DNA of 64,000 nt from the NCBI GenBank assembly GCA_021776135.1, contig JAJFGL010000019.1, positions 58,337 to 122,336 of the forward strand, given 5' to 3'. The position numbers were made by a program, and so were the translations under genes. This document shows, piece by piece, positions 35,224 through 45,229 of this stretch (positions are counted from its first letter, which is position 1; each line of letters opens with the position of its first letter). The stretch comes from Kiloniellaceae bacterium. Its GTDB lineage: Bacteria > Pseudomonadota > Alphaproteobacteria > Kiloniellales > J153. The notes beneath the pieces are model-generated. The model was not told the DNA's origin. It was given only the letters and a program-made list of their open reading frames with translations, and did not search any database.

Positions 35224-36641
35224 GGCGCAACCTCGGCCGCCGCGGCCCCGGAAGCCCAGCGCCGCGCCACGGCCGGTTTTTCGGCCAAGACCCCGCTCAG
35301 GCTCTTTGGCCCGGCGGCGGCGATGCGCACCTTTACAATCCGGCCCCGATAGTGAGCCGGCGCCGCGACATGCACCGCCTGCATATAGGGACTGCGGCCA
35401 AGCAGTTGCCCGGCCTTGCGCCCCGGCCGTTCCAAGAGCACCGGCATAGCTTGTCCTACACTGCTTTGGTTAAAACCTTCCTGCTGTGCATCAAGCAGCG
35501 ATTGCAGGCTAGCCAGGCGCTCGGCCTTCACCGCTTCGGGAATCTGGGCCTCCAAGGCCCCGGCCGGCGTGCCCGGACGGGCGCTGTACTTGAAGGAATA
35601 GGCCTGGGCATAGCCGATATCGGTCACCAGGCGCAGCGTTTCCGCGAAATCCCGGTCGGTTTCGCCCGGAAATCCGACGATAAAATCCGACGACAGGGCG
35701 ATATCGGGCCGCGCGCGGCGCAGACGCTCGACCACGCGGCGGTAGTCGTCGGCGCCATGGCGCCGGTTCATGGCCGCCAGGATGCCGTCTGAACCGGATT
35801 GCACCGGCAAGTGCAAGTACGGCATCAGCTTGTCCAGCTCCCCATGCGCCTCCAGCAACTCATCGTCCATGTCGCGGGGGTGGGAGGTTGTATAGCGTAA
35901 GCGGTCCAGCCCAGGGATTTCGGCCAAACGCCGGATCAGGCGTCCCAGACCCCAGGTCCGCGACCCGGCCGGGGCATCGCCGCGATAGGCATTCACGTTC
36001 TGGCCCAGCAAGGTGATTTCGCGGGCGCCGGCGGCGGCCAGGCCTTCGGCCTCGGCGATCACCGCGCCGGCGGGGCGCGAGAATTCGGCCCCGCGCGTAT
36101 AAGGCACGACACAAAATGTGCAGAACTTATCGCAGCCCTCTTGGATCGAAAGAAAGGCGCTGGGCCCTTGCCCGGTCATGGTTTCGGGCAAGAGATCGAA
36201 TTTCGATTCCATGGGAAACTCGATATCGAGAACCCCGCGCCCCGGCGCGGTGCGCGACCCGGAGCGGGCGCGCCGCACCTTGGCCAGTAGTTCCGGCAAG
36301 CGGTGATAGGTCTGCGGCCCGAACACGAGATCGACTTGGGGGGCCCGGCGGAGCATGACATCGCCTTCCGCCTGGGCGACGCAACCCGCGACCGCGATGG
36401 TCATGTCCGGCGCCCCCGCGCGGGCGCGCGACTCGCGCAAGTCGCGCAGGCGGCCGAGTTCGGAATATACCTTCTCCGCCGCCTTTTCCCGAATATGGCA
36501 GGTGTTAAGGATGACCAGATCGGCGCCTTCGGGATCCTCGGCCGGGGCATAGCCCAGCGGCGCCAGGACATCCGCCATGCGCGCCGAATCGTAGACGTTC
36601 ATCTGACAACCGTAGGTCTTGATATAGACTGTCTTGGTCAC
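35220..36641 (-). CDS. miaB: tRNA-2-methylthio-N6-dimethylallyladenosine synthase
   Basis: MiaB adds the methylthio group to i6A37 of tRNA. The 473-residue protein has the N-terminal cluster cysteines ([32 protein letters not shown]), the radical-[18 protein letters not shown] and a C-terminal TRAM domain (about 400-465). The GTG at 36641 gives the family opening [14 protein letters not shown]; an ORF start at 36737 would overlap the acyltransferase gene. Confidence 0.95.
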   Translation of the reverse strand: MTKTVYIKTYGCQMNVYDSARMADVLAPLGYAPAEDPEGADLVILNTCHIREKAAEKVYSELGRLRDLRESRARAGAPDMTIAVAGCVAQAEGDVMLRRAPQVDLVFGPQTYHRLPELLAKVRRARSGSRTAPGRGVLDIEFPMESKFDLLPETMTGQGPSAFLSIQEGCDKFCTFCVVPYTRGAEFSRPAGAVIAEAEGLAAAGAREITLLGQNVNAYRGDAPAGSRTWGLGRLIRRLAEIPGLDRLRYTTSHPRDMDDELLEAHGELDKLMPYLHLPVQSGSDGILAAMNRRHGADDYRRVVERLRRARPDIALSSDFIVGFPGETDRDFAETLRLVTDIGYAQAYSFKYSARPGTPAGALEAQIPEAVKAERLASLQSLLDAQQEGFNQSSVGQAMPVLLERPGRKAGQLLGRSPYMQAVHVAAPAHYRGRIVKVRIAAAGPKSLSGVLAEKPAVARRWASGAAAAEVAP

Positions 36642-36648
36642 GGCGTCT

Positions 36649-37545
36649 TCATCTCCCAGTATCCTTTTTCTCCGCGCCGGCACGAGCGGTCCCGTGACCG
36701 GCCAGGGCCGCCGCGACACCCCTGGACACAACCTCATGGCAGTGCGCGCTGAGGGCCTTGCGGGAAGCGAACTCGCCCAAGGTCACCGGCCGATGGAATT
36801 CGACCACGACCGTGACCTGGCCAAGGCCGAGCGCGTGCCACAAGTGCCCCGGTAATTCCATGTCGCCGAACCAAGCGAAGAAAGGCCGCAAATACCGGCC
36901 CATGGGGACATCGTCAAGGCGGGTATAGGAAATCGAGACCGGTTGAACGCACAGCGGCCGGTCCTCGGCCATCCCAGCCGCAACCGCGAACAGTGCGCTT
37001 TTGAATGGCAAAACCCGGTTGCCGTCGCTGCTGGTGCCTTCCGGGAACAAGACCAGATCGCCACCGCTTCGCAGGCGGGCGGAAATCTCGTCGCGATTGT
37101 TTCCGGCATGGCGTCCGCGCCGGGCCACGAAGACAGTACGCTGCAACTTCGCCAGCCAGCCGAACAGAGGCCAAGCCGCCACTTCGCTCTTGGCGACGAA
37201 GGATCCCGCGATCAGGGAGCCGAGTATCGTAATATCGAAATAGGAAACATGATTGGCGACAAAAAACGTTGGATTGACGCGCGACTGCTGGCCGCGCACC
37301 TCTATGCGGAATCCCAGAATTCGGCAGCATTTCCCATGATACCATCGCGGCAAGGTTTCGCGCAAAGGCAGGGCGAGCCCCAGCGCCGCGGCTTGAACCG
37401 GCATCAGCGGCACGGTCAGGCACAAGTAGGCCAGAAGGCGCCGGCCGGCACGTAAAGCCGACCCCATGCCGGTATCCCCAGGGCGCGCGGCAAGCACCCC
37501 GCCAGCCGTGACCGCGCGCGCGGTTTCAGGACTTGCCGTTTTCAT
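36649..37545 (-). CDS. olsA: 1-acyl-glycerol-3-phosphate / lyso-ornithine lipid acyltransferase
   Basis: A PlsC-family acyltransferase of 298 residues. One hydrophobic segment near residues 35-60 anchors it; the catalytic [12 protein letters not shown] (H-x4-D) and [12 protein letters not shown] motifs follow. Its position directly after olsB, overlapping by 20 bases, points to OlsA, which esterifies lyso-ornithine lipid. A general PlsC role is possible. The start is uncertain among 37566, 37545 and 37467. Confidence 0.8.
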   Translation of the reverse strand: MKTASPETARAVTAGGVLAARPGDTGMGSALRAGRRLLAYLCLTVPLMPVQAAALGLALPLRETLPRWYHGKCCRILGFRIEVRGQQSRVNPTFFVANHVSYFDITILGSLIAGSFVAKSEVAAWPLFGWLAKLQRTVFVARRGRHAGNNRDEISARLRSGGDLVLFPEGTSSDGNRVLPFKSALFAVAAGMAEDRPLCVQPVSISYTRLDDVPMGRYLRPFFAWFGDMELPGHLWHALGLGQVTVVVEFHRPVTLGEFASRKALSAHCHEVVSRGVAAALAGHGTARAGAEKKDTGR

Positions 37546-38359
37546 CGCGGCTTTCGTTTTCCCCACGGATGTAGTGCCGGAAGTAACGGCCGGTCACCCA
37601 CTCCGTCTTAACCACGACGCACACATCCGTGGTCCCGAAATCGCGGTCGACGACCGCACCCTCGCCGACAAACCCGCCCAGGCGCAAATAACCCTTGATC
37701 AGAGGCGGCAGCATTTTTAGCGCCTGGCGCGGCACCGCTTCGCCAGCCGGCAAGCGATCCATGGAGACATAGCGTGCATCGAGGGCGCGGGGCCGAAGCG
37801 CCGGCAGCGCGAGGTGATTGCGATACAGATAAGTCAAAGGCGCCGCCAAGGCATCGGGATCCGTGCCGGCGAGGCTGGCGCAGCCGAACATGAGTTGAAT
37901 ATCGTGACCCAGTACATAGTCCGCGATACCCCGCCAGAGAATCTGCATGGTCGCGCCCGTGCGGTAGGCCGGATCGATGCACGAGCGGCCCAACTCCAAA
38001 ACCTCGCCGGGAACCGCGACCAGCTTGGAGATATCGTATTCGTCGGCGGAATAGAACCGCCCGCGCCGGGCCGCGCCGGCGCGGCGCATGGCCCGGTAGG
38101 TGCCCACGACCGCTTGGGGTCCGCCGCCGCGCGATTCGTCGAAGACCAACAAATGATCGCAGAAGTCGTCGAAAGTATCGAAGTCGCGCCCGGACGCGGT
38201 CATGCCGCGGGTCGCCTTGGCCGCCGTGCCCTCGTAAAAAACCCTGAAGCGCAGGGCCTGCGCCGCCCTGACCTCCTCGGCGGTTTCGGCCAAGCGCAGA
38301 TGAAGACCGCCGATTCTGACGTCGACCAAGCGCGCGGGCTTCGCTTCGATCAAGGACAT
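37526..38359 (-). CDS. olsB: L-ornithine N-alpha-acyltransferase
   Basis: OlsB transfers a 3-hydroxyacyl chain from ACP to ornithine, the first step of ornithine-lipid synthesis. The 277-residue GNAT-like protein shows LRLAETAEEVRAAQALRFRVFY, FDDFCDHLLVFDE, VVGTYRAMR, ELGRSCIDPAYRTGATMQILWRGI and FGCASLAGTDPDALA, all characteristic. Ornithine lipids replace phospholipids under phosphate limitation in many alphaproteobacteria. Confidence 0.9.
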   Translation of the reverse strand: MSLIEAKPARLVDVRIGGLHLRLAETAEEVRAAQALRFRVFYEGTAAKATRGMTASGRDFDTFDDFCDHLLVFDESRGGGPQAVVGTYRAMRRAGAARRGRFYSADEYDISKLVAVPGEVLELGRSCIDPAYRTGATMQILWRGIADYVLGHDIQLMFGCASLAGTDPDALAAPLTYLYRNHLALPALRPRALDARYVSMDRLPAGEAVPRQALKMLPPLIKGYLRLGGFVGEGAVVDRDFGTTDVCVVVKTEWVTGRYFRHYIRGENESRDENGKS

Positions 38360-38440
38360 GACCAGGGACTCTCTCGGAGCCGCCGGCGTGCGCCGCGCCG
38401 TATCGGCCGGGAGGACGGCAAGACGATCACGTCCCGGCCT

Positions 38441-38878
38441 TCACTTGTCTCCCTCCGCCTTACTGGATCGGGATTCAAGCGGTACGCCATAGAGTTCAAG
38501 CCGGTGACCGACCAAGCGGTAACCCAGTTTCGCCGCCACCTCGCGCTGGAGACGTTCAATCGTGTCATTGCTAAACTCTAGAACTTTGCCGGATTGCATG
38601 TCGATCAAGTGATCGTGGTGTTCCTCGGCTGTTTCTTCGTAGCGCGCGCGTCCATCGCCGAAATCGTGCCGATCGAGGATATTGGCCTCCTCGAACAACT
38701 TGACGGTGCGGTAAACGGTCGCGATCGAGATCCGCGAATCGACCGCGCTGGCCCGGCGATAGACCTGGTCGACATCCGGATGATCGTTAGAATCGGACAG
38801 AACCTGGGCTATAACGCGCCGCTGGTCCGTCATCTTTAGGCCGCGTGTGCGGCAGATTCGCTCAAGTTTCGAGGCCAT
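38441..38878 (-). CDS. fur: Fur family regulator (Fur/Mur)
   Basis: A 145-residue Fur protein: TRGLKMTDQRRVIAQVL and ISIATVYRTVKLFEEANILDRHDFGDGRARYE in the winged helix, and EEHHDHLIDMQSGKVLEF at the metal site. It has no C-terminal CxxC zinc motifs. In alphaproteobacteria such orthologues often act as manganese-responsive Mur, since Irr governs iron. It lies just downstream of mucR (11-base gap). Confidence 0.9.
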   Translation of the reverse strand: MASKLERICRTRGLKMTDQRRVIAQVLSDSNDHPDVDQVYRRASAVDSRISIATVYRTVKLFEEANILDRHDFGDGRARYEETAEEHHDHLIDMQSGKVLEFSNDTIERLQREVAAKLGYRLVGHRLELYGVPLESRSSKAEGDK

Positions 38879-38889
38879 AACTCCAATAT

Positions 38890-39297
38890 CTAACGCTTCG
38901 CGCGCGTGCCTAGCCCAATTTCCTTGGCCAACTTGCTCCGCTGTTTCGCGTAGTTGGGCGCCACCATGGGATAGTCAGCGGGCAGGCCCCAGCGCTCCCG
39001 GTAATCTTCCGGCGTCATATTATAAGACGTCTTCAGGTGGCGTTTAAGCATTTTCAATTTCTTACCGTCTTCCAGGCAAATAATATGTTCCGGCGTCACG
39101 GAGCGGCGAATTGGAACCGCCGGCGTCGGGCGCTCCTTCTCGCGCGGCGCCCCGGATCCAACGCTGACCAGGGTATCGTGAACTTCCCGAATCAGGCGCG
39201 GCAGGTCGGTCAGGGCGACTGAGTTATTGGCGACGTGCGCGGAAACGATGTTAGTTGTTAATGCCAACAGATCGCTGGACTTAGATTGATCAGACAT
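38890..39297 (-). CDS. MucR/Ros family transcriptional regulator
   Basis: A 135-residue Ros/MucR protein. The zinc-finger region reads ICLEDGKKLKMLKRHLKTSYNMTPEDYRERWGLPADYPMVAPNY. The second zinc Cys of Ros (CxxC) is Asp here (CLED), a variation known in MucR proteins. MucR binds AT-rich promoters broadly and controls exopolysaccharide and cell-cycle genes. The 211-base upstream region (39298-39508) is AT-rich and otherwise empty, fitting a MucR-type target, possibly autoregulatory. Confidence 0.92.
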   Translation of the reverse strand: MSDQSKSSDLLALTTNIVSAHVANNSVALTDLPRLIREVHDTLVSVGSGAPREKERPTPAVPIRRSVTPEHIICLEDGKKLKMLKRHLKTSYNMTPEDYRERWGLPADYPMVAPNYAKQRSKLAKEIGLGTRAKR

Positions 39298-39508
39298 TGC
39301 CGTTTTCTTTGCCTTAATTTAAAGCCAGTATTTATATAAGTACTTACATGAGCAAGCGCAACAAAAGAAATTCAAAAAATTACTTCGATATATCGGGTTT
39401 TCTATGATTCTAGCTATTCGGCGCCAAGACCGGCTTGGGCTTATCAAGTTGTTCGCGAAGGGTGAAATTATAGGTCTGCAAATAAGAAATAGCGATGCGA
39501 TGCCTGCC

Positions 39509-40000
39509 CTAAACGGCTTCCCAGGCATATACCAGGGCCGTGGCAGGGCCAGTGGGGCGCCGGTAGTAGCCCGGCCGCCGCCCAAGTTGCGAGAATCCGG
39601 CGGCCAGGTACAGACCTTGGGCCGCGAGATTGTCTTCCGCGACCTCCAGGAATAGGCGCCTGATTCCGGCGATCGATCCGCGTGCCACGATGGCGCGCAG
39701 AAGGGCCCGGCCGACACCCCCGCGCCGCGCGGCCGGGGCGACGCCGAGCGACAATATCTCCGCCTCGCCGGCCGCGTTCCGGCATAAAGCGAAACCTAGA
39801 ATGCTTTCCGGCTCTAGCGCGCTTTCCGGCCAAGCCAGAAGCCCATATGTCCCCGGCAAGTGGAGGATCTTGGCGATGGCCGCCTCGCTCCAGACTTCAC
39901 CGCCTAGTCCGCCGGCGAAACACTGGACGTGCAGGTCGGCGATGACCGGTGCATGAGCGGCGCCAGCTTCCTGAATTATCACATCGGCCGCATCGGTCAT
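39509..40000 (-). CDS. rimI: Ribosomal protein S18-alanine N-acetyltransferase
   Basis: A 163-residue GNAT acetyltransferase. Core motifs: GFALCRNAAGEAEILSLGVAPAARRGGVGRALL (motif A with the acetyl-CoA loop RRGGVG) and LFLEVAEDNLAAQGLYLAAGFSQLGRRPGYYRRP. The tsaB-rimI pairing is conserved, which supports RimI over other GNATs. The ATG at 40000 overlaps the tsaB stop by four bases. Confidence 0.92.
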   Translation of the reverse strand: MTDAADVIIQEAGAAHAPVIADLHVQCFAGGLGGEVWSEAAIAKILHLPGTYGLLAWPESALEPESILGFALCRNAAGEAEILSLGVAPAARRGGVGRALLRAIVARGSIAGIRRLFLEVAEDNLAAQGLYLAAGFSQLGRRPGYYRRPTGPATALVYAWEAV

Positions 40001-40713
40001 GGGGATCGGCCGGGGGCCTGGATCTTGCGCCCATCGGGCAAGGTCACATCCGGGCCGCGCAGGTATATAGGCTGGGGTTGGCCCACCCCAGCGCCGGGCA
40101 AGGACCGCGCGGCGGCCAAGCGGGCGGCCAAGGCGGCCAGGCAAGAGCCGGGCGCGGGCGCCAGCTCCGCCTCTCGTCCGGCGGCGCGCAAGGCCGTGGC
40201 GGCGCGCGCGGCGCCGTCGCCCACGAGCAAGAGCGGGCCCTGGGGCAGATAGCTTTCCAAGCCGTCCTCGAGAACCGCCGCGCCCGGCCCCTTCGCCGCC
40301 GCCGCGCCGGTTTCCGACCGGCGAAAGACCTGGACAAAGATTTCCGCCCGTTTGGACTCGATCGCGGCGACAAGATGGCTGCCCGGTGGCACCTCCGGTA
40401 TTGAGGCCGCGAGGGCCTCGAAATTGCTAATTCCGATCAGGGGCCGCCCCAAAGCGAGGCCGAGGCCTTGCGCGGCGGCCAAGCCGATACGCACGCCGGT
40501 GAAGCCGCCGGGACCACGGGTGACCGCTATGGCGTCCAACTCGCCGTAGTCCATGGCGGCCAGGGTCATGGTTTCCCCGATCATGGGAATCAAGCGTTCG
40601 GACTGCCCGCGCGCCATGGCCTCGCCAGCTTGCGCCCGGATACCTTCCCCGGCCCAGACCGCCACGGAACACGCGGCGCCGGCGGTATCCAGGGCCAGGA
40701 TGATTTTAGACAA
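39997..40713 (-). CDS. tsaB: tRNA threonylcarbamoyladenosine synthesis protein TsaB
   Basis: TsaB is the inactive-homologue scaffold of TsaD in t6A37 formation. With the start used it has 238 residues: [18 protein letters not shown] at the N-terminus, [11 protein letters not shown], and [25 protein letters not shown]. The TTG at 40713 gives the proper N-terminus and overlaps the upstream oxidoreductase stop by eight bases; the longer frame to 40833 lies inside that gene. Confidence 0.92.
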   Translation of the reverse strand: MSKIILALDTAGAACSVAVWAGEGIRAQAGEAMARGQSERLIPMIGETMTLAAMDYGELDAIAVTRGPGGFTGVRIGLAAAQGLGLALGRPLIGISNFEALAASIPEVPPGSHLVAAIESKRAEIFVQVFRRSETGAAAAKGPGAAVLEDGLESYLPQGPLLLVGDGAARAATALRAAGREAELAPAPGSCLAALAARLAAARSLPGAGVGQPQPIYLRGPDVTLPDGRKIQAPGRSP

Positions 40714-41296
40714 CCTGGCAGGCTTCGGAGAAGTCGAGGCGCGGTGAGCGCGGATGCAGCTTTTCGCGGTCGCCGTGCCCCAGGTTACACAAGAAATTCG
40801 ATTTGACCCGGCCGCCGGGGAAAAAGGCGGCATCGGTCATGGCTTTATCGAAACCGGACATGGGGCCGCAATCGAGGCCCAAGGACCGCGCCGCCAGCAT
40901 GAAATAGGCGCCCGCCAGGGTGCCATTGCGAAACGCGGTTTCTTCGATCAGCGCCGCGTTGCCCTCGAACCAGGACCGCGCGTCGGCCTGTGGGTATAAC
41001 TTGGGCAGATGCTCGTGAAATTGGGTATCGTAGCCGATAATCGCGGTTACCGGCGCCGCCATGGTCTTGTCGACATTGCCTTCGGCCAGGGCCGGCCGGA
41101 GCCGTTCCTTAGCTTCCCCGGAGCGCACGAATACCACCCGCATGGGACTGCAATTGGCGCTCGTCGGGCCCATTTTGGCCAGATCGTAAATGGCCTCGAG
41201 AAGCACGCCGCCGACCTCGTCATCGCGCCAATAAGAGTGCGTTCGCGCGGCGCGAAAGATAGTGTCCAAGCCTTCGTCGCTCAATATTTTATCCAT
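40706..41296 (-). CDS. Malonic semialdehyde reductase-type nitroreductase (RutE-like)
   Basis: A 196-residue FMN-dependent nitroreductase-fold protein. [28 protein letters not shown] and [30 protein letters not shown] match the RutE/HadB-like subgroup, and the length equals E. coli RutE. RutE reduces malonic semialdehyde in pyrimidine catabolism, but no other rut genes are nearby, so the substrate is open. The ATG at 41296 follows AAAGG; the frame up to 41581 is not supported. Confidence 0.87.
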   Translation of the reverse strand: MDKILSDEGLDTIFRAARTHSYWRDDEVGGVLLEAIYDLAKMGPTSANCSPMRVVFVRSGEAKERLRPALAEGNVDKTMAAPVTAIIGYDTQFHEHLPKLYPQADARSWFEGNAALIEETAFRNGTLAGAYFMLAARSLGLDCGPMSGFDKAMTDAAFFPGGRVKSNFLCNLGHGDREKLHPRSPRLDFSEACQVV

Positions 41297-41399
41297 CGTG
41301 TAAACCTTTCTTGACGTATTTGACCCCACCATGGGGCAAGCTCGACCGGAATACTCGGCCGCGCCGGGACTTTTGTGAAATAATCTCTTGGGACTGGCT

Positions 41400-42458
41400 A
41401 TGCAATACGTGAGGGCGCTGGCCTTGACGGCCGCGATAGTTTCTTGCGTCGCATTGGCGCCGCGGGCGCGCGCCGTCGAGGCGCCGAGCGGCAATGGCGC
41501 CGCGGTAGTCATGTACCACCGCTTTGGCGAGGCCCTGTATCCCTCGACCAATATCCGCCTCGAACAGTTCGAGGCGCACATCGCCGAGCTGACGTCGGGC
41601 CCCTACACGGTGCTGCCCCTGCCCGAAATCGCGTCCGCCTTGGCCGAGGGCCGGCCCCTGCCCGAGCGCACGGTCGGGATCAGCATCGACGATGCTTTCC
41701 TTTCCATTTACCAGGAAGCTTGGCCGCGCCTGCGCGCCGCCGGCCTGCCCTTTACCGTTTTCGTGTCGACCCAGGCCCTGGACAGCGCCCTGCCAAGCTA
41801 CATGTCCTGGGATCAACTACGCGAGATGGCCGCCGACAGCGGCGTGAGCGTGGGCAACCACGGCGTCACCCACGGCCATATGGTTCGCCAGGGATTGGAG
41901 ACCGTGCGGGCCGAGATCGCGGACGGAAACCGCCGCCTGCGCCAGGAACTTGGCGAAACGCCGAGCGTCCTCGCCTATCCTTACGGGGAATATGGCTTGG
42001 CCATACGCGGCATTGTACGCGAACAAGGCATAACCGCCGCTTTCGGCCAGCACTCGGGCGCGATCGGGCGCGGCGGCGATCTCTTCGCTTTGCCGCGCTA
42101 TCCCATGAGCGAGAATTACGGCGACATGGAACGCTTTCGCCTAGCGGTAAATTCGCTGGCCCTGCCGGTCACCGGGGTAACGCCCGCCGATCCGCTTCTA
42201 AGCGCGGCCACCAACCCGCCGTTCTACGGCTTTACCGTGGCCGCGGGCGTCGCGGGCCTGGGCGCCTTGAATTGCTTCGCCAGCCGCAACGACTTGACCA
42301 TGGAACGCCTCGGCGACCGGCGCATCGAAATCCGCCTGGGCCAAGCTTTCGGGCCGGGACGGGCGCGCATCAACTGCACCATGCCGGGCCCCGATGGGCG
42401 CTGGCGCTGGCTCGGCCGGCAGTTCTACATCCCGGCCGAGACCACGGCCCAGCGCTAG
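41400..42458 (+). CDS. Exported polysaccharide deacetylase family protein
   Basis: A 352-residue protein with a signal peptide ([25 protein letters not shown]). The NodB-type domain shows VVMYHRFGE, the catalytic and metal Asp pair in [11 protein letters not shown], the metal His motif NHGVTHGHM and [10 protein letters not shown]-terminal beta-rich domain (about 240-350) includes two cysteines (LNCFASR and INCTMPG) that may pair. It probably removes acyl groups from a periplasmic glycan. The ATG at 41400 is preferred to a TTG at 41388. Its stop forms a palindrome with the convergent NifU-like gene. Confidence 0.87.
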   Translation: MQYVRALALTAAIVSCVALAPRARAVEAPSGNGAAVVMYHRFGEALYPSTNIRLEQFEAHIAELTSGPYTVLPLPEIASALAEGRPLPERTVGISIDDAFLSIYQEAWPRLRAAGLPFTVFVSTQALDSALPSYMSWDQLREMAADSGVSVGNHGVTHGHMVRQGLETVRAEIADGNRRLRQELGETPSVLAYPYGEYGLAIRGIVREQGITAAFGQHSGAIGRGGDLFALPRYPMSENYGDMERFRLAVNSLALPVTGVTPADPLLSAATNPPFYGFTVAAGVAGLGALNCFASRNDLTMERLGDRRIEIRLGQAFGPGRARINCTMPGPDGRWRWLGRQFYIPAETTAQR

Positions 42459-42472
42459 AGCATGATGCTCTA
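42456..42472. repeat. 17-bp palindrome joining two convergent stop codons
   Basis: TAGAGCATGATGCTCTA is a perfect palindrome with one central base. Its left end is the stop codon of the deacetylase; its right end is the TAG stop region of the NifU-like gene on the other strand. Confidence 0.6.
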
Positions 42473-43030
42473 AAGAACCGCGCGGACCTCGACAACCTCG
42501 GGGATGTAGTGGCGCAGCATGTTTTCGATGCCCATCTTGAGGGTCACGGTTGAGCTGGGGCAGCCGGAGCACGCGCCCTGCATGGTCAAGTACACCACGC
42601 CGTCCTCGAACTTATGATAAATAATATCGCCGCCGTCCTGCGCGACCGCCGGACGAACCCGGGTGTCCAGCAGTTCCTTGATCTGCGAGACCACCTCGGA
42701 GTCCTCTTCGCCGTCCCCGGCGCCGTCCGGCGCGGTCTGATCTAGATCCAACATAACCGGCCGTCCAGCCGTGAAGTGTTCCATGACCACGCCCAGGATG
42801 GCGGGCTTTAGCAAGTGCCACTCGCGCTCGTCTTCCTTGGTCACCGTGATGAAGTCGGCGCCGAGGAAAATCCGGGTAATGCCTTCGATCTGAAACAGGC
42901 GTTGCGCCAGGGGCGAGGCCTCCGCTTGCGCCGGACTGGGAAAATCGGCGGTTCGTCCGCTTAGGACCTCGCGCCCGGGAATGAATTTAAGAGTCGCCGG
43001 GTTCGGCGTTTCCTCTGTCTGAATGAACAC
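42470..43030 (-). CDS. NifU-like Fe-S scaffold protein (Nfu type)
   Basis: A 186-residue protein with an N-terminal Nfu_N domain (MFIQTEETPNPATLKFIPGREVL, then GITRIFLGADFITVTK) and a C-terminal NifU domain (LLDTRVRPAVAQDGGDIIYHKF and the cluster-binding GACSGCPSSTVTLKMGIE). It acts as an Fe-S carrier for target apoproteins. Typical alphaproteobacterial Nfu in length and domain order. Confidence 0.95.
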   Translation of the reverse strand: MFIQTEETPNPATLKFIPGREVLSGRTADFPSPAQAEASPLAQRLFQIEGITRIFLGADFITVTKEDEREWHLLKPAILGVVMEHFTAGRPVMLDLDQTAPDGAGDGEEDSEVVSQIKELLDTRVRPAVAQDGGDIIYHKFEDGVVYLTMQGACSGCPSSTVTLKMGIENMLRHYIPEVVEVRAVL

Positions 43031-43078
43031 TGTTGTTTCCTCCTGTAAAATCCCGCTTCGGGCCCGGCCCGGGGATAT

Positions 43079-44212
43079 CTAAATATGGTGACCGAAACGG
43101 GCCGCCTTGGTCGCCAAATAAAATTCGTTGTGCCCATTGGCCGGAAAAGCGTGGGGAACCCGCTCATCGACCGTAATGCCACAGCGGCTGAGCGCGCTGA
43201 CCTTATCCGGATTGTTGGTCAAGAGGCGCACGCGGCCCAGGCCCAGGTGCTGAAGCATGCGCGCGGCCGGCAGATAGATCCGCTCGTCCGCTTCGAAGCC
43301 GAGAGCCTCGTTGGCCGCGGCGGTATCGGCGCCGCCGTCTTGAACCCGATAGGCGCGCAGCTTGTTCACCAGGCCGATGCCCCGGCCTTCCTGGGATAGA
43401 TAAAGCAAGACTCCCGACCCGGCGCGGGAAATCGTCTCGATGGCGCCGCGCAATTGATCCCCGCAATCGCAGCGCAGACTGCCCAGGAGATCGCCGGTAA
43501 AGCATTCCGAATGAACCCGGACCAAAGCAGAATCGCCGGCCTTGGGCGTGCCGATCACGATGGCGAGGTGCGCCTTGCCGCCGTCGCTGGGGCGAAAAGC
43601 GGCGACCCGCGCATCCTCCGCCCCGGCCAGAGGCAGACGCGCCTCGGCGACCTGAGTCACGGCGCCCATCCCGGCGAAGCGATAGGCCGCGATATCGACG
43701 GCGCTGACCGTCAAAAGGTCATGTTCCGCCGCCCATAGCCGCCATGACGCGGGCCCGCCGGCGCCCGCGATCCGCAGCGGGACGAGCGCGGCGGCCGGGA
43801 GCAGGCGCGCCAGCTTGACCAAGTCCACGGCGGCCCCGCCCAAGGCGGGGGGCGATACCGGGTCCGGCAACCGCCGTGGCGGGCTTTCGCGCACCGGATC
43901 CGCCAGATCCATGAGGGCGGCAAGATCGAAGCCTTGGGCGGGCAGGGCGGCCGGACCCCCGCCGTCAGGCGCGAGGCCGATCGCCGCGGCCCGGCGCCCG
44001 GTCAGAATCAGGAACGCCTCCCCGCTTCCGGCGACGGTCATCCATGCCCAGGTCTCCGCCTGCGCCGCCTCAGCAGCCAGAATCAACGCCGCCTCGCCGT
44101 CGGGACCGTGCAAGAGAACCGGGTCGCCCCGGCGCAATTCTCCGATTGCCCGCTCAACCGACCGTAAGGCGGCAGCGGGCACGTCTTTGGGAACTACTGC
44201 TTCGAGTTTCAT
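43079..44212 (-). CDS. ribA: GTP cyclohydrolase II with degenerate N-terminal domain
   Basis: RibA opens GTP in the first step of riboflavin synthesis. In this 377-residue protein the cyclohydrolase domain is C-terminal (from about 190): HSECFTGDLLGSLRCDCGDQL with the zinc cysteines, QEGRGIGL, and LLTNNPDKVSALSRCGI. The first 180 residues resemble a decayed RibB-type domain and lack its acidic active-site motifs; such fusions occur in alphaproteobacteria. Divergent from the alpha/beta hydrolase. Confidence 0.92.
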   Translation of the reverse strand: MKLEAVVPKDVPAAALRSVERAIGELRRGDPVLLHGPDGEAALILAAEAAQAETWAWMTVAGSGEAFLILTGRRAAAIGLAPDGGGPAALPAQGFDLAALMDLADPVRESPPRRLPDPVSPPALGGAAVDLVKLARLLPAAALVPLRIAGAGGPASWRLWAAEHDLLTVSAVDIAAYRFAGMGAVTQVAEARLPLAGAEDARVAAFRPSDGGKAHLAIVIGTPKAGDSALVRVHSECFTGDLLGSLRCDCGDQLRGAIETISRAGSGVLLYLSQEGRGIGLVNKLRAYRVQDGGADTAAANEALGFEADERIYLPAARMLQHLGLGRVRLLTNNPDKVSALSRCGITVDERVPHAFPANGHNEFYLATKAARFGHHI

Positions 44213-44310
44213 AGCTGCCTACTTTACGCCCTCGACCGCCGCGTGTCATCGTCCCCCTAAGCTCTCTAACATGGGGGCCGCAGGGTACAAAACAACGCGG
44301 GAATAAAGCC

Positions 44311-45165
44311 ATGGCGCCAGTCCTATACCAAGGCATGAATCGGGCGGAAATCGATCATCAGTTCAATTTACGGGCCCGCTGGCCGGATCATCCGGCCTAT
44401 TTCACCCGCTGGGCCCGGGAAAGCGCGCAAACCCGCGCCCGCCTGGACTGCCGTCTCGACTTGGCCTATGGGCCATCACCCGGATGCCGCCTGGATTTCT
44501 TCCCGGCGCCCGGCGCCCGGCCGCCCCTGCTGGCCTTTATCCACGGCGGTTACTGGCAAAGTCTCGATAAGAGCGATTTCAGCGCCCTGGCGCCGGCCTT
44601 TATCGAGGCGGGGATCGCCTTTGCCTCGCTCAACTACGACCTGGCCCCCGGCGCCCGCTTAGGTGAAATCGCCGCCCAGACCGACCGGGCGCTCGCCTGG
44701 CTGCACGGCGAGGCGGCGGAGCTGGGCTTCGATCCCGGCCGGCTGTTCCTTGCCGGCCATTCGGCCGGCGGGCACCTGGCGGTCATGGCGGCGGCCGGTC
44801 AAAACGCGGGCCTGATCAAGGGTACCTGTTCGATTTCCGGGGTTTACGACCTTCGGCCGCTACGCTTCAGCTATCACCAGGACGTGCTAAATTTGACCCA
44901 GGAAGAGGCTGAGACCCTGAGCCCGGTGCTGCGGGTTCCGGCCCAGGCGGGACCTTTAATCTGCGCGGTCGGCGCGGAGGAAACAGAGGCGTTTCTGCGC
45001 CAGCAGGACGAGTTCGTCGAGGCTTGGCGCGCCGGCGGGTTAAGTGTGCGCACCGTCGGCCTGCCGGGACGGCAGCATTTTTCGGCCGTCGACGCCTTGG
45101 GCGAGAAAGATCACGCCCTGTTCCAAGCGGTCCACGCGATGATTAGGGACGGGTGCGTCGCTTGA
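44311..45165 (+). CDS. Alpha/beta hydrolase (arylformamidase-like)
   Basis: A 284-residue hydrolase with the oxyanion motif FIHGGYWQSLDKSDF, the nucleophile LAGHSAGGHLAVM and the His in GRQHFSAVD. HGGxW plus GHSAGG fits the kynurenine-formamidase/esterase group. No kynurenine genes are nearby, so the substrate is open. The N-terminal MNRAEIDHQFNLRARWPDH is typical of that group. It precedes the OmpR-type regulator. Confidence 0.85.
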   Translation: MAPVLYQGMNRAEIDHQFNLRARWPDHPAYFTRWARESAQTRARLDCRLDLAYGPSPGCRLDFFPAPGARPPLLAFIHGGYWQSLDKSDFSALAPAFIEAGIAFASLNYDLAPGARLGEIAAQTDRALAWLHGEAAELGFDPGRLFLAGHSAGGHLAVMAAAGQNAGLIKGTCSISGVYDLRPLRFSYHQDVLNLTQEEAETLSPVLRVPAQAGPLICAVGAEETEAFLRQQDEFVEAWRAGGLSVRTVGLPGRQHFSAVDALGEKDHALFQAVHAMIRDGCVA

Positions 45166-45229
45166 AGTGCGCGCATGGCGATGTTATCTGACAGCCAGTG
45201 CGGTGGACAGCGGCAAAGGCCCAGGATAG

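Noticed and set aside
41444..42553. 369-codon plus-strand frame overlapping the deacetylase
   Set aside because: Out-of-frame shadow, Arg/Pro-rich, while the other frame has a signal peptide and NodB motifs.
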